Source of the DNA: Dryococelus australis
Lineage: Eukaryota; Arthropoda; Insecta; Phasmatodea; Phasmatidae
Reading direction: 5' to 3'
Length of the DNA: 64,000 bases
Assembly (NCBI GenBank): GCA_029891345.1
Contig: CM057000.1
Span: forward strand, 123,799,838 to 123,863,837
Under the pieces are notes generated by a model that had not been told where the DNA came from, did not search any database, and saw nothing but the letters and a program-made list of their open reading frames with translations. A program made the translations under genes and the position numbers. Positions 1-12,183 of this stretch are shown here, piece by piece (the first letter of the stretch is position 1; each line of letters starts with the position of its first letter).

Positions 1-8
1 CGCGGGTC

Positions 9-1412
9 ATGGCGGCGGGCGGGGAACCGACGACGCCAACAATGTCCACACCAACTTCCTCCCGATCGTCAACACCGGCCGCAGGAAATGACACATTTCA
101 AATGGAAACCGACTTCCAATTAGTCAAACGTAAAGGTGACAGAACAACCACGCAGGAGAACAAGCGTCTCCATTCTGTGTCGTCTGAGGCACATACAAAC
201 ACCATTCCTACACAAAATAGGTTTTCCCCGCTTAAGGAGGTAACAGAAAAAACCTCAGCAGTTAATCGTCCCGGCTCTTCAAGCATCTCCACCCACAAAA
301 CACAAACGGCTGCACCACAAACACGTCAGAAAAAACAAAACCAGTACAGATTAGTGGTTCCTGACGCCACAAAATACAACTTACTTGTCCAGAAACTGCG
401 AGCCATTAGTAGGGACGGGTTCTCCCTTCTCCCCACAGCTCGCGGAACGCAAATCCTGACTAAAAACTTTGACTTTTTCACAGCTGCTCGCACAATGCTA
501 GAAGCGAACTACATACATTACTTTACTTTCTGTCAAGCTTCCGAGCTCCCACAGAAAGTCGTTTTTGACCTCCACACCACAACCGACATTGCGGACATCA
601 AGTCGGACCTGGAATGTGCCGGATACTCAATCCAGCACATTTATCAATTTAAAAAACGTATCCAAGACGAAACAGACCCCACGAAATTCACGTTGGAGCC
701 GCAACGTTTTTTCTGTGTCACGGCGGCGCAGAACACTTCTCTCCCTCCTCTGCACTCTGTCACGAGGATAAATATGACCATAGTTCATCCCCGACAATAC
801 CAGAAACGGCCGACAGACGTGGCACAATGCCGCAACTGTCTCGCTTTAGGACACACAAAAAATCATTGTTCCATGCCGACAAAATGCCCTCACTGCGCCG
901 GCCCTCACCCCGAGAGTGCTTGCAACACAAACAAAAACAACTCCAAGCCTACGTGCAGTAACTGCGCAGGCGAACACACAGCCCTATCAAAAGCCTGCCC
1001 CAAGTTCCTGGACTTGGTGCAGAAAAGAACTACTGCTACCGCTACGAAAATCGCGACAAAAACCGCAAAACAACATCCTGCCCCGTCCAGGTTTACAGTC
1101 AGGACATTACAGCCTGGCAAAACGTATTCGCAGGCACTCTCTGCGAATATTCACAAACCAGCTCCCACTCTTGACACCCCTGCAATGCCAACTACACAAC
1201 CTCAATCCCGCCCTCGCCAGCGAAATTCGCCAGGAGAGATGCGAAACGTAATGCAGGATTTCCATGAACTCATGGAATTCCTTAGAGCATGCGACTTCGC
1301 CTCGCTCATGGCTCATTTCCACCCCTACATACTTAAACTCCGCAACATCACAGAAAAACATGAGAGAACCTGGCTACTTGTCGAAGCCATGGCGTCATTT
1401 GCGGCCCCCTAG
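9..1412 (+). CDS. Jockey-clade LINE ORF1 (Gag-like zinc-knuckle protein), intact
   Basis: The 467-residue uninterrupted frame starts at the first ATG in the window. It has a low-complexity Ser/Thr/Pro N-terminus (residues 1-110), a central RNA-binding-like region (about 115-260, resembling the PRE_C2HC domain of insect LINE ORF1 proteins), then cysteine knuckles around residues 275-330: CRNCLALGHTKNHC, CPHCAGPHPESAC and CSNCAGEHTALSKAC. Proteins of this kind coat LINE RNA in ribonucleoprotein particles; that role comes from the family and is not shown here. A Jockey element should carry an endonuclease/reverse transcriptase ORF2 just after or overlapping ORF1, but none follows the TAG. The 5' end lies at the window edge, so an earlier start is possible. 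The frame looks young because it has no stops or frameshifts, unlike every other element here. Confidence 0.85.
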   Translation: MAAGGEPTTPTMSTPTSSRSSTPAAGNDTFQMETDFQLVKRKGDRTTTQENKRLHSVSSEAHTNTIPTQNRFSPLKEVTEKTSAVNRPGSSSISTHKTQTAAPQTRQKKQNQYRLVVPDATKYNLLVQKLRAISRDGFSLLPTARGTQILTKNFDFFTAARTMLEANYIHYFTFCQASELPQKVVFDLHTTTDIADIKSDLECAGYSIQHIYQFKKRIQDETDPTKFTLEPQRFFCVTAAQNTSLPPLHSVTRINMTIVHPRQYQKRPTDVAQCRNCLALGHTKNHCSMPTKCPHCAGPHPESACNTNKNNSKPTCSNCAGEHTALSKACPKFLDLVQKRTTATATKIATKTAKQHPAPSRFTVRTLQPGKTYSQALSANIHKPAPTLDTPAMPTTQPQSRPRQRNSPGEMRNVMQDFHELMEFLRACDFASLMAHFHPYILKLRNITEKHERTWLLVEAMASFAAP

Positions 1413-2440
1413 CCCGTCAACTAGACCCGCATTTGCCATTTTCCCCTACTCTGTACTGGAGCGACTCCGAAACACTTTACATTTACATTACTCACTATGA
1501 CGAGCGAAATTAAACGCAATTATACCGCCCGATTTCATAGAAATAAGGCCCCGAAACTGGCCGGAGTTTTCCGATCGGTCCGGGACAAAAATCTACCTTG
1601 TGGCAGGACTGGTTGGCGCTAGCATCGCGCCAGCCATATCGCTCTCGGACTTCCCCGAGTTAACATGTTTTACTTAACTTTTAGCCGCTCATCACGGTAC
1701 ATTCAGACATGCACTCACACACCAATTAGATTATTTAATTGAATATAACATATGAGATATGAAGTAATTACAAAAACTGAACCAATAACACTGATTTAAA
1801 TTTTCGCGAAACTTAAATTCACCACATCATATACATATAATTAATTTAATTATATAAACCCTTGCCACTCCAGTCATGGGAAAGCTACTTTTATCGAATA
1901 TTTAACTTCATTTGGCTATTAACCTCTGCTTTTTATACCAAACTGTCGCTAGCTCTCTCACAGGGAGCTCGTGGCAGTACTTCACAAGTCCTGAACTTAA
2001 AAATTCCGCGCTGATAAAATCAATTAACTTCACCGCTCTCTTTTATCCCGTACAGGCAGGGAAAAAGAGAGTAAAATTCAGTTATGGAAACAGCTCCCAG
2101 GCGCTACCCTGGGAATCCTGTACAATAATGTTGCTTTGCAGCTTGAAGTATGTTTGATTGGTGCGGAGGGGGGCGGGGGTTAGCTTCTCCTCGCCTCCGC
2201 AAACTAATTGATAACCAACTGGGTGGCCAAGGTTCCTCACAAGGAGCCGATCTACCCCCGCGCTGAGGGAGTAGCGTCTCAGTGATGTAAAATGGTGGTG
2301 GCGGCGTCTGCTGGACGAAACGTCAGGCCGCGCTGCAGCGCGTATCGCAGTGTGAGACGGCGCGGCGCGCTATTGCAGATGACCGGACGGCATACCACAA
2401 TTCCTTTAATAGCTGTCCTGTTGCATTGTTTTTTGTGATT
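1413..2440. other. Non-coding stretch after LINE ORF1, no ORF2
   Basis: No reverse transcriptase or endonuclease motif is visible on either strand. About 1540-1680 and 2160-2400 are distinctly GC- and CpG-richer than the surroundings, and 1680-1880 is AT-rich. The GC-rich part could be another repeat or the 3' part of the LINE; I cannot assign it. There is no poly(A) tail marking the LINE end. Confidence 0.4.
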
Positions 2441-2947
2441 ATGTGTATTGGATACTCGTTTGGATCACTATATCTATAAAGTTTCAGTAACATCCGATGC
2501 ATGCTTCTGGGCGCCTTATGTTTATGGTCAGACAGTGTAGCTTCGTAAAAACAATAATAGACGTATTTTGCTTTAACTTCAACCCGTGAATGTTAAACTA
2601 GGGAAGGAACGAGCTCATTGTGTATTAATTGATAGAGCGGCTCATGCGAAATGATAATTAAAACATTATAAAAACGAATCAATTATATATAAGTCCAATT
2701 CTATAACCAATTACAAATCAGTATCGTTGAATTATTAAATTCTTAGAAGGAACCTTTATGTTATACTGTAGTATCAATAAAATGACTTTAAAATTATTGA
2801 GCAACGCTTCCCAGCAGTTTTAGTTAAGAACCAGCTTGTTTGAAAACTGGTTTGCAAGTCGGTTATGGCTGTCAGCAAATCGATTCACCTGTTTCCCTTG
2901 GGAGAATCTTGTGAGGTTGTCAGGTCATCAGTGGTTCAGAAGTCAAA
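2441..2947. other. AT-rich intergenic sequence, nothing recognised
   Basis: Short random frames only; no repeat family or motif that I can name. Confidence 0.4.
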
Positions 2948-3215
2948 CTAAACTACTCGCCTCCCACCAAGGCGAACCGTGTGGGATTCCCAGCGGGGTC
3001 AACCTGTATTTCGCTTTTTGGAAACGTGGCTGTCGTTGCGTTTGGCCAGTGGATTTTCTCGGGGAATGTCATTTTCCCTCCGTCCTTGCATTTCGACGCT
3101 GCTCCATCCTCACCTCACTTCATCCTCTTCGGCTCACCCTAAAGCGCCGACCAACCCGTCCTCAATTCAACTCGTCCTCTGTTGGCGTCGCGGAGGAAAT
3201 AGACACCGCTCAAGG
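2948..3215 (+). repeat. tRNA-derived SINE, diverged copy (5' head incomplete)
   Basis: The segment shares the order of blocks seen in the minus-strand copies at 12184-12434 and 31107-31353: CTCGCCTCCCACCAAGGCGA, a damaged B-box region, a TTTTCTCGGGGA block, then CTGCTCC..CTCACCTCA and the CATCCTC..CGGCTC block. The A-box half is hardly recognisable here. The 143-residue frame across it (2836-3267) is a by-product and not a gene. Confidence 0.6.
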
Positions 3216-4082
3216 TGTTACGATGAATGTCCTATATCGCCGGCACACTGCGGTGTTCTTGTCCTGATTGCAGTTTTAAATAACAACGCCTGAAGCAGCA
3301 GCGGCTCGATTGATGCTGTCTGCTGCCCACTGGCCTCATTACACTCTCGTGTGTGAGGGCGTGTTCAGGGGAGCCGTTGAAATAAGGCCGACCCACGACA
3401 TCGTAACAGGCCGGAACAGAAACTCTCACCAGTGGCGTAGCGTCGTAACATGCTGCGTCGTCTGCCCCCCCCCCCCCTTGAAAAAATATTTTATATTATA
3501 GATTATTTTTATTTTATTTCGTAAGTGGTGTGCAAACTTTTTGCGACAGTAGATAGAGATAGGAGCTCCGAGGACAATGTTATCACGCATCGGAACCTTG
3601 GAGTTGGCTGCTATATTGGATTATGACACATGCGATGTTGCCATATTGTATGATGTAACGGCGGCCATATTTGATCACCTTTTGATAACATCTCACCTGC
3701 CATCCTGCTCTCTAACTACTCCTTTTTTTTCCCGACTGCAATCGTGTTTCTAACGTCCGCTGTAAGCTGCCATCTTGTACTTGTCCACTAGAGTGTGTCA
3801 CTGCTGTTCGCTATATTTCTTTCTCTTTTCGTCCGCCAGAGCACCACTATTGGTTGTCATATTTTTTTACATTACTTCCTACTAGGAGCGCTATTGTCGA
3901 TTACTAGCATGAGTCGCTGCTCACTCGATCTGTCATACTTATTTCCGTCATATTTTACTAGAGTGTGCATTTCACTGCTGTTGCTGCTGTCGGCACTTAA
4001 GGGCAATGCTCAATGAAATGTAGGTGACACACTCATTTTTATTGAAATATTTATTTTAATTTAACTTAAAGTCATTTATCGA
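3216..4082. other. Intergenic, C13 homopolymer and scattered GCCAT motifs
   Basis: Contains a run of 13 C at 3465-3477. At 3630-3680 there are GCCATATT-type motifs like those clustered at 17.9-18.5 kb. The small frame at 3795-4016 is hydrophobic and unsupported. Nothing else recognised. Confidence 0.35.
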
Positions 4083-4140
4083 GTGGAGCAGACCCGAACT
4101 GCTGGGCAGTCGTTTAGCCAACTGAGCTATCGTGACATGT
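4083..4140 (-). repeat. tRNA-like fragment (SINE head or tRNA pseudogene)
   Basis: On the minus strand an A-box-like TAGCTCAGTTGG is followed about 25 nt later by AGCAG-TTCGGGT-CTGCT, a 5-bp stem with a 7-nt T-loop-like loop. The spacing is too short for an anticodon arm and no acceptor stem forms, so this is not a functional tRNA gene. A degraded SINE head is the likeliest source. Confidence 0.4.
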
Positions 4141-5093
4141 GCCAACGCCAATGTTTAAATAAGTTATGTAAAAATGAAAACATTAATTTAAAAAAATTAG
4201 TTGTTATCATTTATTAAAACATTCCAAAAATCGTCTAATTTTGGAATTGTTTGATACCAGTAAAATTTATTGCATAAATCAAACTTTCAACTAGTATTAC
4301 CTTGGCTATAAGGATTCGTTGAATCGAAATTTTTATTTCAAAAACTTTAAATTTGTCCGATTTAAGAATATAATTTTGTAATACCAGTGAAGTCGACCCT
4401 AAAATATAGCCTAATCCTGTAAAACTTTTATTTTGTATTCCCTCGGCTACAAAAATTTATTAAATATATATATTTTTTTGTAAAAATTTAAAATTATTCA
4501 ATTTGATTATTTTTCAATTAATGCCAAATTCAAACACTGTGAAGCATTTGTTCTTTGTTCTTGCTATAAACTTACCTGTGGCATGTTAGAGCAGGGTCAG
4601 TAATACAGAAATCATGTGAAATATCTCTCGCTATTTTCCATCGACTGCACTGATGGAAGTCCTGTCGGCCTAGGCTAGTCCTTCCGTCGCTTTACCCCGT
4701 CTCTCCCATTCGCCCAACTGTCGGGGCCACCTCAGCAGTTTGCTGCCATGACTGTCATATCTGCTTGACCTTCACCCCAACCCCTCTCCATACCGCTATA
4801 TGTAGATAGATTGACCCATAACGTATGCTGGGAGCTGTCAGCTGTTTTAGTACAAACAATAGGTTGTTCTGTCATTAGGTTTCGCATTACAACATGTTTT
4901 CGAAATGATTTATAAGTAAAAACCAAAATATATGTATTAATTTCATACCAAATAGCTGTATAAAAATTATGTTTTACATAATGCAAAGATCCACACTTGT
5001 ATCGATTTTACGTCAAGAAAATAATCAGAAAAAAATCCTACCTTTCCAAACTTGCAGTGCAAGCCAGTTAATGTAGTATTTTTAAAAATTAGT

Positions 5094-5095
<2 letters not shown>
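4141..5095. other. AT-rich intergenic sequence, nothing recognised
   Basis: No coding or repeat signal that I can support. Confidence 0.4.

Positions 5096-5179
<84 letters not shown>
5096..5179. repeat. (TA)42 microsatellite
   Basis: Uninterrupted alternating TA for 84 bp, read directly from the sequence. Confidence 0.97.
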
Positions 5180-5180
<1 letters not shown>

Positions 5181-8149
5181 TCAATGAATTATTATATTTT
5201 ATAAGGGTTTAATTTTGTATTACAACATTGTTGTGGATCTGGGAAACATAGCAGTTGATATATAACGGCGATTTCTTGTAGCTTGCGAGGTATCTGTACA
5301 TGCAAGTGAAGTAGTCAACATTATTTTAAAATCTGCAGAGAATTTCAAGATGGTGTGACTGAGAGTGTCGTATTATATTGGTAGCACAAAGTTCGGGTAC
5401 ACTCCAGTTTTATTTTCACTGTATTAAGTCAAATCAGTGTTATTTTGATCGTGAGTATAAAACAATGTGAATGGCTCATTTTGAATTAATAATTCCTCTA
5501 CAGTGCTTGTCACCACACCCTTAAATATTTTTTGAATATTTATCAAGCACAATCATAGTTTTGCGCACATTTGTTTAGTTGTATATTTTATTAGAGCTAA
5601 TATGACCAAGTATAAATTTGCGGGACTTGATTAACCTAAGGAATCTAGGAGAAATGTAATTTTTCAGCGAAATTTGGGTATGTAATTTGATCAATTTTCG
5701 TCAGCTTACATTTCTAATTTATTTCATCCTAGTTAAATTACATATGTGTTTGTAAAATTTATTAGCGAATTCTTCTTCTCATAAAATACGTGTCGTGTAA
5801 CAACTGGTGAGCAATGATGCAAAAATGTAAAAATTATGCTTGTGGATGGGTTTTCAATAAGGTTTCAGTCAGTATTATATGGATATGGTAGAACTCGCTT
5901 ATTTAGTTATATATACTTGCAAGTGCTACGGTAGTTATAAATATCGCGAAGAAGTCGAGTTTCGTAACATTTCAACAAACTTAAGGATTCATGTTGTCAA
6001 CACTGTAAACATTTAAAATATTGGCCTATATCTAATTCAAAGTTTGATTACGAGCTATTTTAAGCTATGGCATTTCACTTCGGCTGTGCTATGTTTGCTT
6101 TTATAATGCTCTAAATCATTCATTATAACTATAACTTTGTGATGTGTCGGGAAAAACATTAATTCGTGCCATTTTGGCAACGATCTTTTACCATAAACAA
6201 AAAAAAAAAAAAAAATAACTGGCTTGGCAAGTCGGATGTTAACATGCGTATATTTAATATCAGGAATATTATATAAATAGTTAAAAATTGACATGGAAAT
6301 AACTCGAAAAATGTTGTTTTCTTTAAATGCGGTTAGTTGTTAATGGTTTAAAAATAGGTTGTTTACAAAACAATTAATGACACAACAGTTAACAGTTGGA
6401 ATGACATGTTTACAATTGTTTTTGTGCACCTTCAACACTTCTTTATCTTAATCTACGAGATGATACAGCATTCTGTTTACACATCTAGGTTTCAACAGAA
6501 AGATAAAATACGGTGAAAAAAACACCTCCAAGGTCTTCGCGGATTGCGGTCTTGTATATACAGCAACACTTAGCACAGATACGGAGAGGCCAAGGTATGC
6601 GAAAGATGTGAATGTTGACAGCAAGTTTATTGGCCTTCGAGCGTCTCTTATCACGCCTCCTCGAGATTTCTCATCGCTTGCAGCAAACAACAGATCACAA
6701 CCCCCTCCCTCAGAGATTAAAAAATATATATATTTAAGTGATTTTCAAATTAAAGTTTGTAAGTAGTTGTACTTTTTAGCATTATTTGGTTTGGAACGAT
6801 AGGCTTATGCGATCTGTTGTGTGTCCGCATACACCTCGGTATATTCACGGTAGTATCTTTTTGACAGCCAAAAAGAGTGTAATAAAATTTTGAAAGCAAA
6901 TGACACCAATAAAGTTCGCCCCGACGCTACGTTCTATAAGAAAAAAATCTTCATTATTTATTTTAAAAAAATTTTGAAATTACAAATTTTCAGTACGTGA
7001 GCGTGGTTTCAATCCAAAGGCAATGCGTCAACTCGCGTGCATTTCATTTATGACATTGATGTGCGTTAATTGCCCACTCATGATTACATAACAGACTCGG
7101 ACATTAGAGAAAAATGTCGGCCCTCATGAGTGTTTCCGCGAGAAAGCCTGACTGTGTTGCCAACTTCTGTACAGTAATTATCCTGAAAGATACGTATCAA
7201 TATAATAGATTTTCAGATTTACATTTCTTTTCTTCATGTTCAAATTTTTTTTTGGAACGATGGCCAAAGTACAATTCAGATCAAAACGAATAAAATACAA
7301 ACAAATTAAAGAAAACAAATAAATTCTTCGATGTGTCAAGTGTATGAAAAAAATGAGAATATTTGCGAAAAGTTAATAATTACAAATCAAGATTTTCTTA
7401 CCAAATATTTATTGCAGGGGTGCTCTTGCCATTAATTTCTTCCAAGCTCTTTCCTCAATGGTTCAAATAGAGCTGGCTGGTAATTTATTAATTTAAAAGT
7501 GACGTGGTTTAGCTATAGGACGATTACTTATAATTCCTAGCTCATAGGCGTATAAATCTAAAGATATCAATGCGAAACTCACCACCCTTGATCATAGTCA
7601 TCTAATCACTTCCAAAATATTTTTACCACCATAACATAGTCTCCACTCCCTTTCCAGCCCATATTCCTGTAAATATCACTCCCTAACACTGTGCTCATGC
7701 TCATGACTCAATCATTAGGATGGAATCGGTCATCATTCAGTAAATATGATTTCACCAGATCAGTGACAATCTCTTGAGTCACTGCGTTATTTTTAATGAA
7801 TAGGACGCCGAACGATGTTGCCAATATGCCAGTCGTATAAAGAAAGCGCCTCATTCAAGTCCAACATCATCAATAACATCTCAATGGGGAGGGCAGTGGT
7901 CGCCAGAGGACCGATTCTATCATAACAAATAATCGATGTAAGCGTTCATGTTGGTCACAGAAGAACCAGGATAAATCCTAAGACTTTTCCCACCACAATT
8001 TTACTGATATCGATGATAATGATACAACTCCGCTATCGTCGCCCACTGTGACACATCAGATCACCAAAAAGTCTCGAACGTCTTCCAGAATATCCTCACT
8101 GGCTACCAAAACAACCAATATCACAACATCTAGAGAGATATTAGGAGAT
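5180..8149. other. Long AT-rich intergenic stretch, nothing recognised
   Basis: Only short chance frames on both strands. An A-run lies at 6198-6215. No transposase, RT, RNA gene or splice-linked exon is visible. Confidence 0.4.
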
Positions 8150-8430
8150 CAGAAAGTATGAGAAAACAAGGGCCATAGTGGACGAGAGAGAACATATGTG
8201 GGAGAGAGAGAGGGATAAGAAGGAATGAGAGAGCAAGAAAAATATAACCATACAGAATGATAGAGCATGAAGTGCAAAAATCGGAATGCCAGAGTATGAA
8301 GAGACAAGGTGGAATGATATAGCAGGAGGTTGGGAATAAGGAAAAAAAGGGAAATGCTGAGGGAAGCAGGGGAATTCCGTGGGAAAAACAAGATGGACAT
8401 TGCTGACCAGGAATGAAAGGACAGGAAGTT
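8150..8430. repeat. Purine-rich, low-complexity tract on plus strand
   Basis: About 280 bp in which the plus strand is strongly enriched in A and G (GAGAGAGAGG, GGAATGA, GGAAAAAAAGGG and similar). The 98-residue minus-strand frame here reflects this composition (Ser/Leu/Phe-rich) and is not a gene. A milder version of the same asymmetry occurs at 15430-15640. Confidence 0.6.
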
Positions 8431-8589
8431 TCGATGTGACGTCATCAGTAATGGCCGCCGTAGCTCCTCGGCTCCCCGCCAGAATGCCAGGTGCCCCAGA
8501 ATGCCAATTTCCCAGCTACTCGTGTTGGATAGCCTTAGTTATATTTAGATAGTTTTGTACTACTCGTTTATAAATTTTTAATGCTGGTA

Positions 8590-8826
8590 TAGGCTGTTCG
8601 CGGGAAAGTGAGCACTTTTTAAGGCCCTCCCACCAGGCATTAGCGACTAATATGCATGTTTTATTGTAGACTCAGACATTAACTTTTAAGAGTGGGGAAA
8701 ATATACACAATATTCATGAGTCACAAGGCAACGTTGATGTTAAAAAGTGGCGGAAAGATAAAAACTGGCTAACAGGAAAATTTTGTAAGGGCCTTAAAAA
8801 GTGCTCACTTTACCGTAAATAGCCTA
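8590..8826. mobile_element. MITE, 237-bp subfamily, copy 1
   Basis: Roughly 37-bp terminal inverted repeats: TAGGCTGTTCGCGGGAAAGT at the left, reading on through GAGCACTTTTTAAGG, mirrored at the right by CCTTAAAAAGTGCTCACTTT and AGCCTA. A TA dinucleotide flanks both ends (8588-8589 and 8827-8828), the target duplication expected of Tc1/mariner-type MITEs. No coding capacity. It is the same length as the copy at 19614-19851. Confidence 0.85.
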
Positions 8827-8828
8827 TA

Positions 8829-11173
8829 ACACTGTGTATGTGGCACGTTGTTCACAAATATACAGTATGAGTCCAATAAAATACGCCCTGTATCGGTGCC
8901 ATCCCACAGCATGTCCTCGCCCGTGCCTTTCACAACCTTTGGTGTCGTCTGCACACCTACCTCGAGGTCAATGGCAGTCACTTCCAGCACCTACTCTACG
9001 TATTTTGTTGTCGCACTGGAATGTATTACCTCTTTCCCTCGCTCCGTTACAAACATGTCCCACGGGGCCTCTTTTAAAGGACTCAACCTGTACTAATGCG
9101 TTCATTATTGTTGACCATGTGACTTTGACAGTTGTGTTCCTTTGGAGTAGGTTAGTGTTGTGTACGTGAACAGAAGAATGTTCGTCTGCCTCGTCTTTAG
9201 TGTAAAGTTTTTCACTGCTGCGAGAAACACGCTTGAAAAAATACAGCGTTTACCAAAGTATTACAGGAATGCAACACATTTGTGCTCGTAGATGAATTTG
9301 GAACCGGACCTGTTAATTTCCCTCTGGCAAGACCTTCCGTCAAGTGTTGCCTAGGCATATTGCACCAACCTGCTTCCTCTCCACTGCTTCTGTTTGTGCC
9401 AGTTCGCATTCACAAAAATCCGAATTTTCGTACAGTATATCGTTGAGTAAATTTTTTCAAGACTGTAATCAAATGCGGTTGAACATTGAATTTTTACAGA
9501 AATGAATTCAACACCCGTTCTGAAATAGGAACGCAGAGAGAGGCGGCAGTATTGCTTGGGAAAGGGGGGGGGGGGGGGGAGCTTCTAACAATTTAAAACA
9601 ATAGTTTACATACAAACACTAACTAGTCGGGTGCAGCAACAATTTCGCGCTAAATTAACTTCGCCTGGTGTTTAATTTTCAGCTTAGTCCAGTTTATACA
9701 TTCAGTAGACTTCTGTATAGACACTATACGTTCTGTGAGACTTGGAATCACGATTTGTTTATCTAATTTCAGCTTACACTTCACTCCTTTCGTAATGCTT
9801 TTACTGTAAGTTATTTCACATACCAGTCCAATGTCGAACCTATGACGCTGACAAACAACTGACGAAGCTGTGTGATTGCACGTGTGACCTTTAGTTGTTG
9901 CATCAGAGGTTTCCTAATGATCCTGACGCAAGGCTACATAAGGAGGGTTAGTGATCGCAACCAGTCCACCGTTAAGTTTGCGTCACTTTGTTTTCTGATT
10001 CTTCAGATGTTCGCGTCAACAGTGTAAACAGCTGCAATCTCCAAGCACGTGTTCAGAAAGCGCGCAAACAAACTAGTGCCTCGAATAGCAAGATAAACAG
10101 GCGAATGTTTACTTCACTTGCGATAACCTAACAAACTTTTGCGAATGAATTGCAATGCGCTAAAAACAGTGTCGTTTCCAGAGAATAGATATGGACTATT
10201 GTTACCTGCAGCAGAGGTCCGGCACATATCTCGAACCGTCATACAAATTTGAGCATGGAGCGCCAAAGTTTTGATTAGATCCTTTCTTGTTCAATGATAA
10301 AACTATTAAGTCTGGTTACTGAATACATTTATTTTGTACATTAAAACTTTTTAAAGGCGCCGTATTACTAAATATAAAGCAATAATTTTTTTCCCCCTTT
10401 CATCAATGCAATTATATTTGAAGAATATTTGACGTTAAATGTATCACATTTCAGTTACTTATATGAAAAAATGCAAGTTAAGCAAATCAGAAATCGAATA
10501 CGAAATGTTTACGTATGTATAAAATTAAGGTAATATGTTAATTATCAAGATATGTTTAAAATTACATTTTTCTAAACTTATGCAATTGAACAATTTTGAC
10601 GAATTACCTTTAAATAACTAAATTGACAAACATATAAACGTTGTTGAAATACAAAAGATCTAAAATATTTTGCAAATAATTTTAAATAAAAAAAATACAT
10701 ATTTGTAAATAATGAGCAGTTGAATGTAACAGGAATTGATAAAATATGAGCTTAAAAAACTATTTTGTGAGTGTTGAAAAATGGCCGCAAGTGATCTCTA
10801 AGAAGAATATTTACAGTCTCAAAACAAAAATCAGAATAAATATTCTATCAAACATGTCAAGTTTTACAGAAACTTTATTTTTATTATCATAACTAGTAGC
10901 TAAGCATGAATATACGTGTAAAAAGCAGCTTAATAAATATAAAAAAACTAATTGTAATGATAAATGTGTATATGAATCAGATATCTTTAAATAAATCAGG
11001 ACAGATAACATCGACTAATTAAATTTTGAATAATTTTTAATGTTTAAAATTTTTAACTCCAGAAAATAAGAAAATATAAACTATAACTGGAAATATCAAC
11101 CTCGAAATACACTCATTGCCATTAAAATGTTGCATGCGCTGTAAAAATCGTTCAGTAATTGCAAAAATTAATA
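8829..11173. other. Intergenic, G16 run, nothing recognised
   Basis: Includes a 16-G homopolymer at 9564-9579. Frames at 8805-9169 and 9212-9409 lie on both strands over the same DNA and match no family I know. About 10280-11150 is very AT-rich. Confidence 0.35.
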
Positions 11174-11585
11174 AACGCTGTTGACGGTAAAGTGAGCACT
11201 TTTGAAAACCCCCGTTGATAAAAATAACTGACTGTGTCTACACGTGTGCTACATACATTGCGAGTCGGCATGCAGGCTTATAGTTAAGTTGGCAGTGAAT
11301 TTACAAAAATAATTCTAACACCCGGCGTTATATTACGACGTTAATAGGCTAGTTTACGACAGCTGAAGTTTTTAGTCTTTTGTACACACAAGAGCACAAA
11401 TTCACATATGTTAAACATTCGATTTCCAAAAAATAGCTTGGTTCCCACTTGGACGACGCGTGAATGAAGTGTAAACGCCCGTGGCAATGTTAATCTTACG
11501 TAGAGCGGATGGCTACAACATGAGAGGGAAATAAGGTCCTAAGCAGGAACTTCATAAGTGCTTAATCAACCTTGAACATCAACGA
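11174..11585. mobile_element. MITE, ~400-bp subfamily, diverged copy 2
   Basis: The left end CGCTGTTGACGGTAAAGTGA matches the family TIR. The right end near 11560-11585 (AAGTGCTTAATCAACCTTGA) is the same TIR with several substitutions. Internal blocks CCGTGGCAATGTTAA and GTCCTAAGCAGG are shared with the neighbouring copy at 11722-12100, which fixes the identification. The right boundary is approximate. Confidence 0.65.
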
Positions 11586-11721
11586 ATGATGTTAAAACGA
11601 TTAAATTTTTCGTGAAATGCGCGTCTCTATAGCCTACATCGTTCGACAGCACTGTCGCCGCTTTTCACATAGCTCGTGTGGAGAGTTATGGAACAGCACA
11701 CGTGGCGTGACATGTGCGGTA

Positions 11722-12100
11722 AAGGCTGTTCACGGTAAAGTGAGCACTTTGAAATGAACCTTAAAAAAATTGTCACTGCCCCTACCTGCGTACATTATAA
11801 CGGGCTCACTGAGTAACATGCACCCAGCAAAGTTGGTAACGATAGATGGAAAGTAGTTCCACATCTTAACTTCCATTTTGTCTTTCAATTTATGTTTTTT
11901 TAATACATCGAAATTTAAAAATGAGCAGATTTGTACAATATTTACATTTCTAATAATTTCACACTTTCACTTAACCGACGCATTAATAAAGGGATGAGGC
12001 CCATGGCAATGTTAAATTCCCATAAGGTGGAATAATACACAACGTACATAATATCCTAAGCAGGGCTTTCAAAAGCGCTCATTTTACCGTGAGCAGCCTT
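11722..12100. mobile_element. MITE, ~380-bp subfamily, copy 3
   Basis: TIRs read AAGGCTGTTCACGGTAAAGT on the left and TTTTACCGTGAGCAGCCTT on the right, with TA target duplications at 11720-11721 and 12101-12102. It lies only ~136 bp from the diverged copy 2 and in the same orientation. No coding capacity. Confidence 0.85.
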
Positions 12101-12183
12101 TACTTACCAGATGCGATAGGCAAGGCGAGACGATGTGTGTGAGAGAGGGAACCGCACGACCAACACGAAGGAGTTTGAGTGTA

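Noticed and set aside
1500..1630. Short frame starting MTSEIKRNYTARFHR after ORF1 as an ORF2 start
   Set aside because: It stops after ~40 codons and has no endonuclease or RT motif.
4083..4140. tRNA gene on the minus strand
   Set aside because: D-arm-like and T-arm-like pieces are present but there is no anticodon arm or acceptor stem.
8805..9169. Overlapping frames on both strands as a conserved gene
   Set aside because: No family recognised, no repeat partner in the window and both strands equally open.
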